From Ananas comosus (lineage: Eukaryota > Streptophyta > Magnoliopsida > Poales > Bromeliaceae): 64,000 nt of DNA. Under the pieces are notes generated by a model, which searched no databases, was not told the DNA's origin, and saw only the letters and a list, made by a program, of their open reading frames with translations. The translations under genes were made by a program, and so were the position numbers. This document shows positions 1 to 11,870 of this stretch, one piece after another. Position 1 is the first letter of the stretch, and each line of letters starts with the position of its first letter. The DNA lies in the NCBI RefSeq assembly GCF_001540865.1, contig NC_033641.1:4159235-4223234 (forward strand), written 5' to 3'.

Positions 1-1200
1 TAGCCGAGCGGGCGGGATGGCGAGTGACAGCAAACGAGGGAAGCCGTCCTTTAGGCCAGTAATAAAGGCTCGAATCCATTGGGTGGCTTCCAGACGAAGC
101 CGCGGAGGTGGAGAAAGTGGTGACTGGCGGATGATGGAGCGAAAGGTGAGTGAGAGCTTAGCTCGGTGGCAGGGTTGCTCGCGCGAGCAGGGTGCGTGCG
201 ATGCAAGGCAGGGACCAGGTAGGGTCTGGCTGGAGCGAGGGCAGCTAGGTTAGGTTTTCCAAGCTAAGGAAAATAACTTCAGACATAATGTAGTGTAAAA
301 TGCCAAAATGTTTCTCAAGAAATCAACGAATTCTTGATCTCGAAGTCTCACAGTCGCAGATGTAAATCGCCGCGGTACCCCTCCAACGATGGTTCACGGC
401 GAAACTCGGCTACATAAAATTATCGCACTTTTGCGAAGTTCCGATTTTGCCAATTCGAGCCTCAGCACTTTTCCGTTCCGAAAAAAAGTCCTCTGTCCGT
501 TATGGATTTCAGATCCACAGCACCATTGCGTTCAGCCACTCGGTGCATCGAATCATAAGCATGATCGTTTCGCTCCGAAGTTGACCTCACCGATTCCACG
601 ATCGAAATCTGTCGCCTGCTCCGAATGCAAAACACACAGGTTTCAATGTGTAATCCCGCTAAATCCTTAATCAAATATCATTTTAATTTTCCTACACTAG
701 TAGGGTAAATGTAACATCCCTCACCTTACTCTTAGGTCACAAACATAGATCACGAGGACGGTGTCATAATGCAACGAATAGCCAAATAACGAAATACCTC
801 TTTTTGATAAAAGTCCTTTTGGGTCTCGAAAAACGGTGCATCAGATCTGAATTTTGTCAGTGCCATTAGTTCCAGAATTAGCGACTCCGATCGAAACGAG
901 CTATTGCGATCGCTCCATGAACGGAAGTCCGATAAGCGCCGAAAGCAACTCTACTCCAGTGGCTTCACCGAAAAACTGGAGTTTACTATTACTTACAGTG
1001 AAAACTAGCTACATCGACATAACTTCTCATTTAGCTCAATTTTGCTCCTGGAAGTACTTGACGAACGGGGCTTAAAAATGTAATTAAAATTACAACACAT
1101 CAAACATTCGTCACCAGAGGAGTTTAGTTGCAGCTTGTAAAACTTAGTCTTTAAACAAAATTACAATAGGACCTTTGGGGCTTTTTCATTTGATATTAAT
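1..1200. repeat. Unassigned LTR-like intergenic DNA
   Basis: No gene is recognised here. The first 250 bases are GC-rich and the rest resembles decayed retrotransposon LTR or leader sequence. A plausible LTR start of the TGTAACATCCC type lies at 710-720, but no matching end, primer site or flanking duplication was found. Assignment is by style only and is uncertain. Confidence 0.3.
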
Positions 1201-2676
1201 TGTAAAACCAACAATCTATAATATCCGTAAAAAAAATAAGAGTCATATTACTAAATTGCAATAAGATGATACAATCATTCTTGAAACAAAACAATAAGTA
1301 ATGATCTAGAGCAGTGATAAAATACAACAAAACAAGTTTTTATATTCTAATAGAAATCAATGCAATAGAAAATTTATTTGAACCCCAAAGGTTCGAAAGT
1401 TAAGAAAAAGAAAAGTGAAAAGCTCCAGCTAAACATTCTTCAAATGCGAACATCAAATCATGCTTGTTGCTTCAATCTGAAACAAAGAAAATTAAAACAT
1501 ATGAGATGCATAAGCTCATTCCAACAAGAAATCTATCATAAGTAACATATAGCAAAAAATAAAAGTATCGAAAATTGAATTTCATCTATATTTGAAGAGG
1601 TCACATATATCTGGAAGTTTTCAGAAGTATTTGCTAGAGTTGCATGATGTTCTGACCTTCGGTGAGGTATGCTATGTTTTCCTTACAAATTTACTAGGAA
1701 TGATCTAAGCAAGAACCGTCTTGCATAATCCGTACCAACTATGTTGTTCAGTGCCAGCACGACCATGAAAAGGGGAAGTCCATTCCTAAACCATTTTATT
1801 GATACAATGATACTCTATATGCTTGTGCATTATAATTCTGTAGCATCCTCAGAACTTGACAAATGCAAAAAGAGATATACTAAATCAAAACTTACGCAGT
1901 AATTACATTCAGAGTTTATTGTATGTTGACTTTGTTAAACAGAAATTACGGAAAGGTGGGTCGTGGAGAAATGGCAGGTTGACAAATTTATATTTCTTTA
2001 CAGAGAGCTTTATGCACATTCACAAAGAAAAGCCAAAGAGGCCATACAAGTAGTGTACTGACATAAAGATTATTCTTTTAGAAAAGCCACCAGGCCATAC
2101 AGGCAGTGTAATATGCATATGATGAAATTTAACCGATAAGTAATTAAACTATTAAAGTGAGCTATCAGTTATTTTAAGTTTTTAACATAGCATTGCATAG
2201 AGATATGGATCAAACATACCTTAGTTAGCCTCAATTTAAAGTCCTCCTACAGTCATCACTACTATCACCCAAGCTAAATTCATGTACTCACTCCAAACCT
2301 GCAACAGTAGAAGCTGCAAAACATAATAAATTTAAAAGAATAGTTTGATTTGCTTATATTTAAAATTTAAAAAATTCAATGCATTATATTGATAACTCTT
2401 GTAGTAAATTAAATAACATATCGTTTATGGTTATTTTAGATGATTTTCATCTCCACACTTAGTTTGTCCATAACTTTTTCCTATACAATGTGAAAGAAAA
2501 TTATTATGTCTAACCAACATAAAAAATAGATTAAAACAAAGATAGCAATAAATATAACTAATAAAACTCATTCGAAGGCGACGTTGCTTGCGAGGTTGGG
2601 CAGTCTTAGTAGCTTGAAATCCTTGCTACTCCGATGCATTTGCACCTTTGCCATCTCTACTATGGGAGTAGCCGAC
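1200..2676. other. AT-rich intergenic stretch, nothing recognised
   Basis: AT-rich sequence without a convincing coding exon on either strand. It lies downstream of the last recognisable exon of the AMBRA1-like pseudogene, and the expected following exons of that gene are not visible here. Confidence 0.4.
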
Positions 2677-5600
2677 CTGAATAGAAGTCAAGCAATGAGC
2701 AGCTCTAACTACTCTCGAAGCTAGCACATTTCCAAACCCGCAGTTGACCACAAATAAAAATCACATGGAACGATTTTCCGCATAAAAATTCACTCTTTTT
2801 TAAGCAAACAAATGAAATTTTACATTTGTCTCCATGTAACATTATCTATCATACATATGGCGTTGTAGAATCGGAATTTTTTCATGTATCCAACAAAAGT
2901 GCAGTTTTCTACGTAGTATTGTTGTCTCAAGTTAGAGGGTCATCCAATTCATAGGAAAAACTGATGTCATTTAACTAAAAAGTACTTTAGATGGGTTTTT
3001 TAAAAAAAAAGTACAAGGACATACAAGCAAGAAATAACGATCTTGAAGAGCATATATCATATAAGAAAATTCGAATTTTACAATGAGACATTTAAATAAA
3101 TAATTTTTCAGGAGTGTATATGACTATATGTAAATATCTCTAACAAAATGCAGAAGTTAGCTTACATTTCCTCTTCAAGAGAATAGATGCGAAGCTCATA
3201 TATTACGTGGTGAGTGGAAAATGGGTGGCGTGTAGGAGATGTTGCAGCCCATGCAGCATCAAGTTGCATGCTTGATCGCGTTCCAGGATCAGATTCCGTA
3301 TGAGGCAGCAAACAGGCAACACAAGCCACCAAATATCGGCCACACGGAGAAAAGTGGGCGCCCATTTCACTGTCCATATTGTAGACATTTATCATTCATC
3401 TTAGACTGTCACCAATAACCAAAAACAACACCGCTACATCATCTCAAAACATTTTTAGCAAACTATTCCATCACCTTGAAGAGATGATTCAATAACCGAT
3501 TCTAGATTGGTAATCACGTCATGTCCATAGTTAGTTAATTCGGATTCGGCAAAAATTCAGTATGGATATAATACACATAAAATTCATTTTCTAATTTTTA
3601 AATTCGTTGAAAAATTTGGCTTAAAAAACGAATTCGGTATAAAGTATAAAATATAAGATATAAAATATGAAATAATTTATATTTAAAAGTAAAAATTATA
3701 AGTTTTTTATTTATATTTTCAATAATTCGGGAATAATTCACAAATAATTCAGCTGGCCCAAAAATTCGCGAGTAATTCTCCTTCTTTGAGAAAAATTCGT
3801 AAACAGACCGTTTAATTTGGATTTTCAATAATTCGCGAATAATTCGCGAATTAACTAGCTAGGGTTATGTCTAAGATGACATGATAACTGAATTGCTGCT
3901 TTGTTGGCTTGTTTACTAAATTACACAAAGTTTAATAAAGTGATCCATTTGAAATAGAAATTGAAGCTCAATGTCTCAATTGAAACAAATTAAAGTTTTG
4001 TTTACTATTGTATTATTTGATTGTGTACTCGAATTCTGTTAGAACTTAACTATCTCTGATGGAATATTCCATAATTCATCAAATATTCTGTTTTTTGCTG
4101 GAATAGCCTGCAACTTTTTATATCAAAACAACTAAATCTAATGGAAACTAACTAAAATCAAACAGTGGATTCAAGGGCTCAAGTTGAAACAATGAACACC
4201 ATGAGCACCCAAATCACCTATAATTGAGGGGATGTACATACAACTTAAGCGAACATCATCTATTAAACTGATTGTTTGTACTATGAAATTAATAGCAGAG
4301 TAAAATATCTACTAAAACAAGAAGACTTAAGTCAGGCTATATGTAAAATGAACTAAGCTCCAGCAAATCGCCAAAGTCGAGGAAGAATATATAATATTGC
4401 AAACCTTTTTCAGAAAATTACACATAAAGAAAGCGTTGCAAAGCATGCAAGAAAGAAAGTGATAGCCTCTCTGATAGAATAGAGCGAGTGTACCTGCAAA
4501 GGACCACATGTGATATAGTTAGCCGGCATGTTTCTGGGTTTAACGGGGCACATGGATCTTGTATATTGTGCGGCCATATTCTAAGCTTCACGGTACAAGG
4601 AATTTCAGTAACTCCTGCTGAAGCTAATGATGTGGGAAGTCCAGATTCAATACTGATAGAACGAGGATGATCTGATTCAGGTTGTCCACTGGTAATGGAA
4701 TTCCCAACAGCAGCTGCAACCAATGGGGGAGCCCCTTGTGCTTCCGCATTACGTCTATAAAGTGATTTAGGTCTCAAACATTCTGATTCGGTTGCATGAT
4801 GAGCATGGTTTTGACCCATCAACCAACCCTGCAAAAATGGATGGTCCCAGCATGATGGATCATTAAAAGAGATAAATTGATGAAGGTGCGGGGCCTCTGC
4901 ATCTCTCAAAAGCATTTGAAGGTCAATATTGCCATTAGTGGTAGGAAAACTCATAGAAGCACCAGCTACACCAGGCCTAGATTGGGTAAAAGGTATCATA
5001 AAAGACACTCCATTGTAGTGAAAATTGATAGTGGAGGTGGTTTGCTACGACATCGACTGCCCTTCAGTTGTTTCTGTAATTCCAATAGCAGAAAAAATAG
5101 GTAAACACTTTCATTCTCGTTTGTGACGAAGAAAGAGACACATCTTTCACTATACTATTAGAAGCAGAAGGTTCACCTGTAGATATATCCATGGGAGAAG
5201 GTGTACGAGGTTCGTTAGACTCGGTGCATGATAGGAGACTTGGGTTTGTATTTGCAAAATAGTAAGTTGGAGGAGGGTAGTGCAGATAGCCAGAAGATCT
5301 TGCAAGTGTTAATGGGGGATCCGATGAATCAATACTATTAACCTACAAAATAAGCTTCTACATGAGTTGCTAGCAATCAAAAGAGAGTACCTAGAGAAAT
5401 TAGAAATGCCAAAAAAAGAGAATACCTCGGCCATTAGTAGGAAAGGAGCAGCACAGGGATGAAAATGCACTGCTCGCAATGATCGTCGAGTTTTCAATAC
5501 AATTGTTGGGGAAGAAGCCTCCCCTCTCTTGTTGTAGTTCCATATGAACAGCTGGACCATGAATTTTTTAAAGTAAGAGCATAACTACCAAATGAGGCAA

Positions 5601-6129
5601 ATGAAGACAAATGATCAAACAGTTTCAACCAGGAATAAATGCACTAGATCACTATAAACTATCATGCTTTTGCAAATGGCCATTGGAAGTTTCCAAAAGC
5701 TAAGAAAAGCAACTCGCCCATTTCTATCAACTGCCTATCCCTTTTCTCCATCATCTTTTCTTGTCAACTGTAAATACATGAAATACAAATGACTCAAATG
5801 CCCCTAAAATCATATAGACATAGAAAAAAAGAAGAGGGACAGGATATGAGAACTTTTAAGGGTTATCTGACTATCACGTGCTAATGGTCAGTGCAGAAAA
5901 TCGATAGATCAAGCACGGGTCGTTGATTGAAATACCAAATTGTTCAGGAACTTTATATTAACAGTCCAAAGTATAGATGGCCATATGTAGAAGTTCACAA
6001 GTCAATGGATACCAGTGCATTTTTCCTTCGTCAAACATTGCGAGTCTCAGAAATAATTCACCTTGTGACCTGAAGCTACAGCAAGAATTTCTCCTTATGC
6101 ATGAAAAGCAATAGAGGCAATTGGACGAT
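2677..6129 (-). pseudogene. Broken fragment of a plant AMBRA1-like WD40 gene
   Basis: Five exon-like segments read in order on the minus strand: 6129-6062, 5551-5426, 5342-4494, 3369-3166 and 2737-2677. Their translations resemble plant AMBRA1-like (autophagy/cullin-ligase adaptor) WD40 proteins: a WD40 strand pair, then LFIWNYNKRGE, then VKLRIWPHNI, then GAHFSPCGRYL, then RAAHCLTSIQ. The junction after VVLC splices exactly in frame into SEMGAHF, so real introns were retained and this is not a retrocopy. Lesions seen: TAA at 6097-6095, a frameshift near 5100, TAG at 5047-5045, and an acceptor AG changed to GG before 2737. The N-terminal exons and everything after the last segment are absent. 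The family call rests on remembered similarity and is fairly secure. The copy is very unlikely to make a full protein. Confidence 0.7.
3526..3863. mobile_element. 338-bp hAT-like MITE
   Basis: The element starts CATAGTTAGTTAATTCG and ends with the imperfect reverse complement (the end reads CGAATTAACTAGCTAGG). It is flanked by GTCATGTC (3518-3525) and GTTATGTC (3864-3871), an 8-bp duplication with one mismatch. The interior is AT-rich and full of AATTCG repeats, without coding capacity. It lies in an intron-like gap of the AMBRA1-like pseudogene. The 8-bp duplication and short inverted ends suggest the hAT superfamily. The same terminal sequence bounds the 28.6-kb block at 27157-55802. Confidence 0.75.
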
Positions 6130-6343
6130 CTGCAAGTAGAAAAAAGGGGGAATGACGCGTGCATTGGACACTCCTAGTGAAGGTTAGAAGTAACAAATTA
6201 CTTAAAACAGCAAAAATCAGAACACTGTTTCTTCGAAATTGTTATTAAAAAACAAATCCAATGTTTACTACGCTAGTGATTTGAAAAAAGGGAAAGAGAC
6301 GAGCTCGTGGTGGCGATCGATCTCTGATTTGAAAAAAAAGGGG

Positions 6344-6370
<27 letters not shown>
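6344..6370. repeat. (GA)n microsatellite
   Basis: An uninterrupted GA dinucleotide run, inside AT-rich DNA just upstream of the pseudogene exons. Confidence 0.9.
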
Positions 6371-6374
<4 letters not shown>

Positions 6375-6479
6375 GAACAAGAGCTCTATTTAATCACAAT
6401 ATTGTTCAAATCCAATGTTGGCCCAATTATTGGCCCAGTTGATAAAATAAGCTAATAAAATAGGGCCCAACAATTAAAA

Positions 6480-6614
6480 ATTATTTTCCACTATACCAGC
6501 GGTTTACTAAATGTTACAGAAAAAGTAAAAAATGCTGGTATAATATAGTTTTAGCAGCAGTTAGCTTAACTGCTGGCTAAAAAACTGCTGGGACAAACCT
6601 TATTTGTTGTAGTG
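6480..6614. mobile_element. CACTA-like transposon terminus
   Basis: The segment ends TTGTTGTAGTG, the reverse complement of CACTACAACAA. It is preceded by short inverted subterminal motifs of the AGCAGCGGTT / AACTGCTGGC kind (6495-6590), as in plant CACTA (En/Spm) ends. The opposite end was not found in the window, so the element is partial or extends out of view. The neighbouring gene fragment could be captured cargo, but that is inference. Confidence 0.5.
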
Positions 6615-7950
6615 ATAGTGCTAGCTGGGAGGTGGTTCAGTTCACGTAATTAACTGTTGTGGACAAATCAAAAGACAACATTTGATATGCTAGGAGCCGA
6701 AAAATAAACATTCAAAGATGAAAGAACTCTGAACGGAAACAGGTGTGAGAACTTGGGAGTAATTTCCACGGCCAATAAAATCGCAATTGTAGCACTCCTC
6801 ACGACATCAACCAGCCGGCAACCACAAGCTGACAGAAGTGCTATAATAGTACAAAGATGTTCGAAATAAGGATCTTTCCGAGGAACAAAAGACCACTGCA
6901 TTTTCAATTCCAGCACTTACAGCTTTCTAGGAATAGTTTGTAACCTTTTCTTTTCTACTATTTAATAGTTTTTCTAAGAGCTTTTCTAGGAGTAGCATCA
7001 GTTTAGCTACCAAATTCTTGTAATCCTTATAATTACTTGAGTCAGTGAATATAATTAGTTCGTCTCTTTCAACCAAGTCTATTTCCCTAAGCTCTTGAGT
7101 TCGGTTCGTTTGTACATAGTGAGAAAGAACTCGGTTGAGCCGATCCCTTCTCAACCTAGTTGTTTGATCATGGTGCACTCAAGGGTCAATCGAAGAACCG
7201 ATCCCTATTCTGAAGGTGCGCTTGACTCAGTCAACATTTTGACCTGGTCAACATCTTCTTAAGTTTGGTTCACGGTCAAATAATTTTGGCACGCTTGATG
7301 GGCCTTTTCGGTATAAAACCTTTAGAACTCAGAATGACTATGACCACTGAATCTCCAAAATAGAGTTATTCCAAGATCTTCTAGGAATGATAAAACGAGT
7401 GGTGCTGAAAATGTGTGTAAACATCAATTGATGCCACCGTCGAGAATCGAAAGAACCGGTCAATCGGCTTCGCATGAGCCAAATCTTGTTTATACTCTCG
7501 CGCAAATGATGTGAATTCTTCAAAATCTTGATCAAAAGAGCCAACAAAGAGATACCTGCTTAGATGCGGTGCTGGACGTAATCACGGCCTCCAGCGAGAA
7601 TGTAGCATGTATCAGGCAAATATTAGCTCGAAACAAATAAATACTTGGAGGAGCTCAAGGACATCCAGCCTAAAATTAGTTTGGGGGGCAAAATGCTTTT
7701 CAAGTGAAAGTACCAATACAGAGCCCTGCAGTTCTAGTTTTGATGCCACCTCAGTAACATATGGCACTTTTTTAGGCAGCCAATTGGCCGGCAAACATGA
7801 ACCCTGGTCTTCAACCAGAGGTACCCTAGGAACTACCTCATCCTCCTCTATCAGCCTATCAGCATCAAAATGTCAAAAGGAAAGCTAGGGGTACGCCTTG
7901 AATGCAAGACAACACAAAAATCATACAGCATCAAATGTTTAGCCTTTTGC
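6615..7950. repeat. Degenerate retrotransposon-like DNA
   Basis: No intact gene. The 7030-7300 stretch resembles, on the minus strand, the leader and first codons of a plant gypsy-type element. An open minus-strand stretch at 7612-7890 has no family that I recognise. Both strands carry frequent stops. Confidence 0.35.
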
Positions 7951-7956
7951 TGGTCA

Positions 7957-8515
7957 GAACAGGATGCAAGTTCAAGTACTTGTTCCAATAGCAGCAAACA
8001 ATGAGCTTCACGCTCAGATAGAGGAGGCGATCAGGAACACTTTTGTTGTTGGTGTAAGGCCAACTATGCAGCCAGTGTTCAGATCTCCATATCCTGCAAA
8101 TATTAATATAGAAGCATCGGCAAATTAAAAAATGTCGAACTTTGATAAATTTTCAGAGGAAGAAACTGAGGACACTATTGAACACGTTGCTTGGTTCACA
8201 ACCCAATGCGGAGAGGCAGTCGCTTATCCATTTTTAAAGTTGAGGTTATTTAATACGTCGTTAACTAAAACAGTGTTCATATGGTACACTAGCTTGCCTC
8301 CTAATTTCATTCGAGATTGAGACAAATTGGAGCGCAAGTTTCATGAGCAGTTTTATAAATCAAAGCCAGAACTCTCAATGGTTGATCTAGCATTATACCG
8401 GCAAAAGCTAGGCAAAAGTCGGGAAAAATTGTTGAAGCATATTTAAACCATTTTAAAGTAGCGAGGAATTGGTGTTTCATTACAAGGTCGGAGTCAGAAT
8501 GTGAGGACTGAGAAT
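7957..8515 (+). pseudogene. Decayed retrotransposon gag fragment
   Basis: Translation in shifting frames gives the hallmark order of a plant gypsy gag domain: ...VFRSPYP..., then FIWYTSLPPNFIRD, then KLERKFHEQFYKSKPELS, then LALYRQK. Stop codons interrupt it near 8127, 8318 and 8445. In gypsy elements this domain forms the capsid shell. No zinc knuckle or protease follows before the LTR-like sequence begins near 8600. It may be the remains of the element that owned LTR-like sequence C, but the link is only positional. Confidence 0.6.
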
Positions 8516-8599
8516 TTGACTATGTAGCTATACTCTTTGTTGATAATTTTTTTGTGTGTAATTTAATTACATAAGCACTCTTGAAGTTTCAGGAGAAAA

Positions 8600-9972
8600 C
8601 GAGTTAGGATGGAGAAGTTATGCGACTTTTACTAATCACTTAAAGTGAATAGTAACTCGGATTTTTCGGAAAGGCCAATCGGTGGAGATGGCTTCTCGTG
8701 CGTATTGGACTCCGTTTATAGTGATCCAATAGCTCGTTTTCAACAGTTCGACTATCCTAGACCCAATGGCACTGACGGATTTGGGTTTCGATGCATGGTT
8801 TTCGAGAAAAAAAAGATTTTATCGGAAAGAGGGTTTTCATTCTTTACTGCTCTTGCGTTGTAAAACTTCTCGTGCTCCATGCATGTGTCCTGGAGTAGGG
8901 TGGAGGATGTTTCATTTACCAACCGGTAGTAGGGTATTCAAATTCGAATTTGAATTTGAGGTTTATTGGATTTACACATATATATAGGTGTGGTTTTTGA
9001 AAAAATTGGAGAGTTGATAGGTTTCGTCGCAAATCGGCGACCAGATCGGGTGAAACAAAATGTGAGTTCGATGCCCCGGTCGTGCTGAATGCACTGGCGC
9101 AGTCTGATCGAAAATCCGACGGACAGATCTCCGGAAATTGCATAACATTCGCTAAGGGGTCGAAAGTGGCAGAACGGAAAATTCATGAAAAGCCCTATAT
9201 TTTATGTACCGTTTTACACGATTTCGAACATCGAGGTGTGTACGTCTGAAATACTCGTACTGTGAAGGACTCAGTATGAAAATCTGAGCTTTCGAGGACT
9301 TTTGTGCAAAAGGGCAGCTGGTATATATGTATGCATTAGGCTTCATCATGGAAACCCTAACCCTAATTGCATCATCTCCTTCAGCAGTGCCCCCTGCCAC
9401 CTCCATCTCTCTCCCCTGCCCTCGCCACGAGCCTCCGACTGCCGGATTTAGCCACATTGCCTCTCTCTCCTCCAACACCTCCACCACATCTGCCCGTGGA
9501 CCATCTAAGGTGACCTCACCCTCGGGTACCCCTCTGGCAGCAGCCCTAACCCCCGGCGACTCCCCGGCGATCCCCGCTGTCCCCACGCTCCACCGTCGCC
9601 GGCTTGGAAACTTACGCCCAAGCCGAGTCAGCTCGGGCTGAGCTCATCCCAGCTCCTGGCCCGCACGCTGCCGTCGCCTAGAGTCGGCCACGCCGCCCTT
9701 CCTCGACCCTCGATGACCTTTCCCTCTGGTCGCCGCCGTCCCTACAGGCCGCCGCCGCCGTCCCTGGCAACTCACGGCCAACCTAGGCAAGCTCGAGCCT
9801 AGGCAGCTCACTTCCTCTCCCTTCGCGTCGCTACCACCTTGGGCCGACCTTGCTGCCGTCCTCCGGCCTCCGGCGACCCCTCGCCGTCGCCCCGTAGCTC
9901 CCCGGCCGCCGCCGTGGCCGCTGAGTTTAGCTGAACCCGAGCCGATCCCGTGCGGGCTCGGGTTGCTCCGCC
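8600..9972 (+). repeat. LTR-like host sequence C, first part
   Basis: The plus strand looks like an LTR promoter region. A TATA-like GGTATATATG lies at 9320-9329, followed by a telomere-like AACCCTAACCCTAAT motif and then a GC-rich C/G-clustered tract (9390-9970). It continues after the two solo LTRs at 13399-13441 and 16580, which shows that it was the target of both. The left boundary is approximate. Confidence 0.45.
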
Positions 9973-11065
9973 GCTGCTATCACGCCCCAAGCCCGCCACT
10001 TTGGTCGGATTCGAGCACGCCAACAAACCGCCGAACGGACAAGATTTCCCCTGTACCACGGACAGAGTCTCCTCTGTACCGCGGACAGAGTCTCCCCTGT
10101 ACGTCCAAGGCGTCACAATCCATACAATGCGCAAGATTCCAACCAGGAACAACATGCAAGCAAAGATTGCATAAGGAAGGTATCGAAAACATAAATATAT
10201 CTATGCTATTACAAGCATTCATCTCACATACATTTTATATCACATATTACACTTTTTATTTTCTTTTTAGCTTCCAAATACAATCTAGTTTTAACAAGAT
10301 TATTACAGTTTTGTTCTTTTCTTTTCTTTTACATTCCTAAGTAGTCGACTCAGAGTACTGCTATCTCAGGTCTCGGTGGTAGGGTACTAACTACGGAGCT
10401 ACGCCTTTTCCTCGTGCCGCCGCGCCGCTCGCGTGTGAACCTGTAAACCCCAAAAACAACACGGGGGTGAGAACTATTGTCCATAGAAGGCACCACCAAA
10501 TCCAAAGAAGGCACTGCAAACATATTAGTCCAACAAATATCCACAGATATATATAATTTATGTAACTAACAATTATCATGTTCATGCCTCACAATATGCA
10601 ACATGCGAATCATGCAACTTATGCAAGTAGATTAATTGATTATACTCTTTACCATTTGTCATTCTTTATTATTATTCGTTCTTGATTACTAGCCATTCTT
10701 TATCGCTAGCCGTTCTTTAAGCTAACCATTACTTATTACTAACCGTTCTTGATTCTTAGCCCTTCTTTATTATTGCTATACTTTAGCATTAGCCGTTCTT
10801 TATTCTTTATTCTTTACTAAGGGTACTCACACCTTAGCCATATTGTACACATTTGCCACTCTTTCCTAAGGTTACTTTTACCTTAGCCAACTATGCCACT
10901 CGACTCGGTCTTGAGTCAATCCACTGTGGATAGTCCGCGCTCTGTAAGGCTCGAGGCGAAGGAAGTCTCACATGCACCTCAGCCTTAAATCCTCTCAACT
11001 ATAGGTCTACTCACAGGGTGAGGATATACCGTCAAACCCCGGACCACAAGTCTCTCAACGGACCT

Positions 11066-11270
11066 ACGGGCGAGGAGAACCAACATACCCTCGTCCCTAT
11101 TCTTATGGCGTACCGGGCGAGGAGAACCAACATACCCGTTGAATCACTACCGGGCGAGGAGAACCAACGTACCCGTAGTTATGATTCTCATTTGCCATTC
11201 CACTGACTGGGCGAGGAGAACCAACATACCCGTTGAATCACTATCGGGCGAGGAGAACCAACATACCCAC
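11066..11270. repeat. Irregular minisatellite in the solo LTR
   Basis: Five copies of GGGCGAGGAGAACCAAC, starting near 11068, 11115, 11152, 11209 and 11247, each followed by TACCC and separated by variable spacers. Spacing is irregular (about 37-57 bp). Confidence 0.85.
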
Positions 11271-11399
11271 AGTACTGATTCACTTGCGCTCGGCCGCAAG
11301 TCTTATCCGCTGCACTAGCGGCCGCTGCACTAGCAGCCTTCATTGCTAGGGATTCCAGAATCCATATTCACATCTCTAGGGTTGGTCTTATACCCTATA

Positions 11400-11870
11400 G
11401 TGTTGACCTATTTAGGTCCAAACCATTTCTCAACCTAAGGTTTATAACATTAGGTCCAATGCTACTAAGCTCATAGCCTAGGTTCTAGAACACTAAGTTC
11501 CATGTTCTTTACTACCTAGGTTCACTTGACTCTAGGTTCAATGTCACTATGTTTATAACCTAGGTTTACTTGACTCTAGATTCAATGTCACTATATTCAT
11601 AACCTAGGTTCCACAACACTAGGTCCAATGTTCTTTATTACCTAGGTTCATTTGACTCTAGGTTCAATGCCACTCATGTCATAACATAGGTTTACTTAAC
11701 TCTAGGTTCAATTCTCAACCTATGTTTAATACATTAGGTTTAATGCCACTCACCTAGGTTTATTTAACTCTAGGTTCATTTGCCACTCATGATTCATCTA
11801 TGTTCATTAACACTAGGTTTCAATGCCACTCATCATTCACCTATGTTCAATAATACTAGGTTTCATTGTC
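11400..11870. repeat. Degenerate CTAGGTTCA repeat array in the LTR
   Basis: Many loosely spaced copies of CTAGGTTCA / CCTAGGTTTAC with intervening AATGCCACTCA and AATGTCACTA pieces. A shorter version of the same array occurs in the upper LTR of element B (60500-60700), so it is a family property and not a local accident. Confidence 0.7.

Noticed and set aside
1..253. Possible short gene at the window start
   Set aside because: Basic, low-information composition in LTR-like GC-rich DNA without domain or regulatory context.
7612..7890. Open minus-strand stretch with a protein-like look
   Set aside because: No recognisable family, no start or splice context, and neighbours are retrotransposon debris. 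Not listed as a gene.
8936..8962. Perfect palindrome CAAATTCGAATTTG
   Set aside because: Short AT-rich palindromes are expected by chance in this DNA, and there is no context that gives it a role.
9327..10340. Ser/Thr/Pro- and Arg-rich open frames
   Set aside because: They lie in GC-rich LTR-like DNA and cross the solo LTR boundary at 9978, so they cannot be real genes.
11066..11270. CRISPR-like regular repeats
   Set aside because: Repeats are short and spacing irregular, they lie inside a plant LTR, and no associated genes exist. It is a minisatellite.
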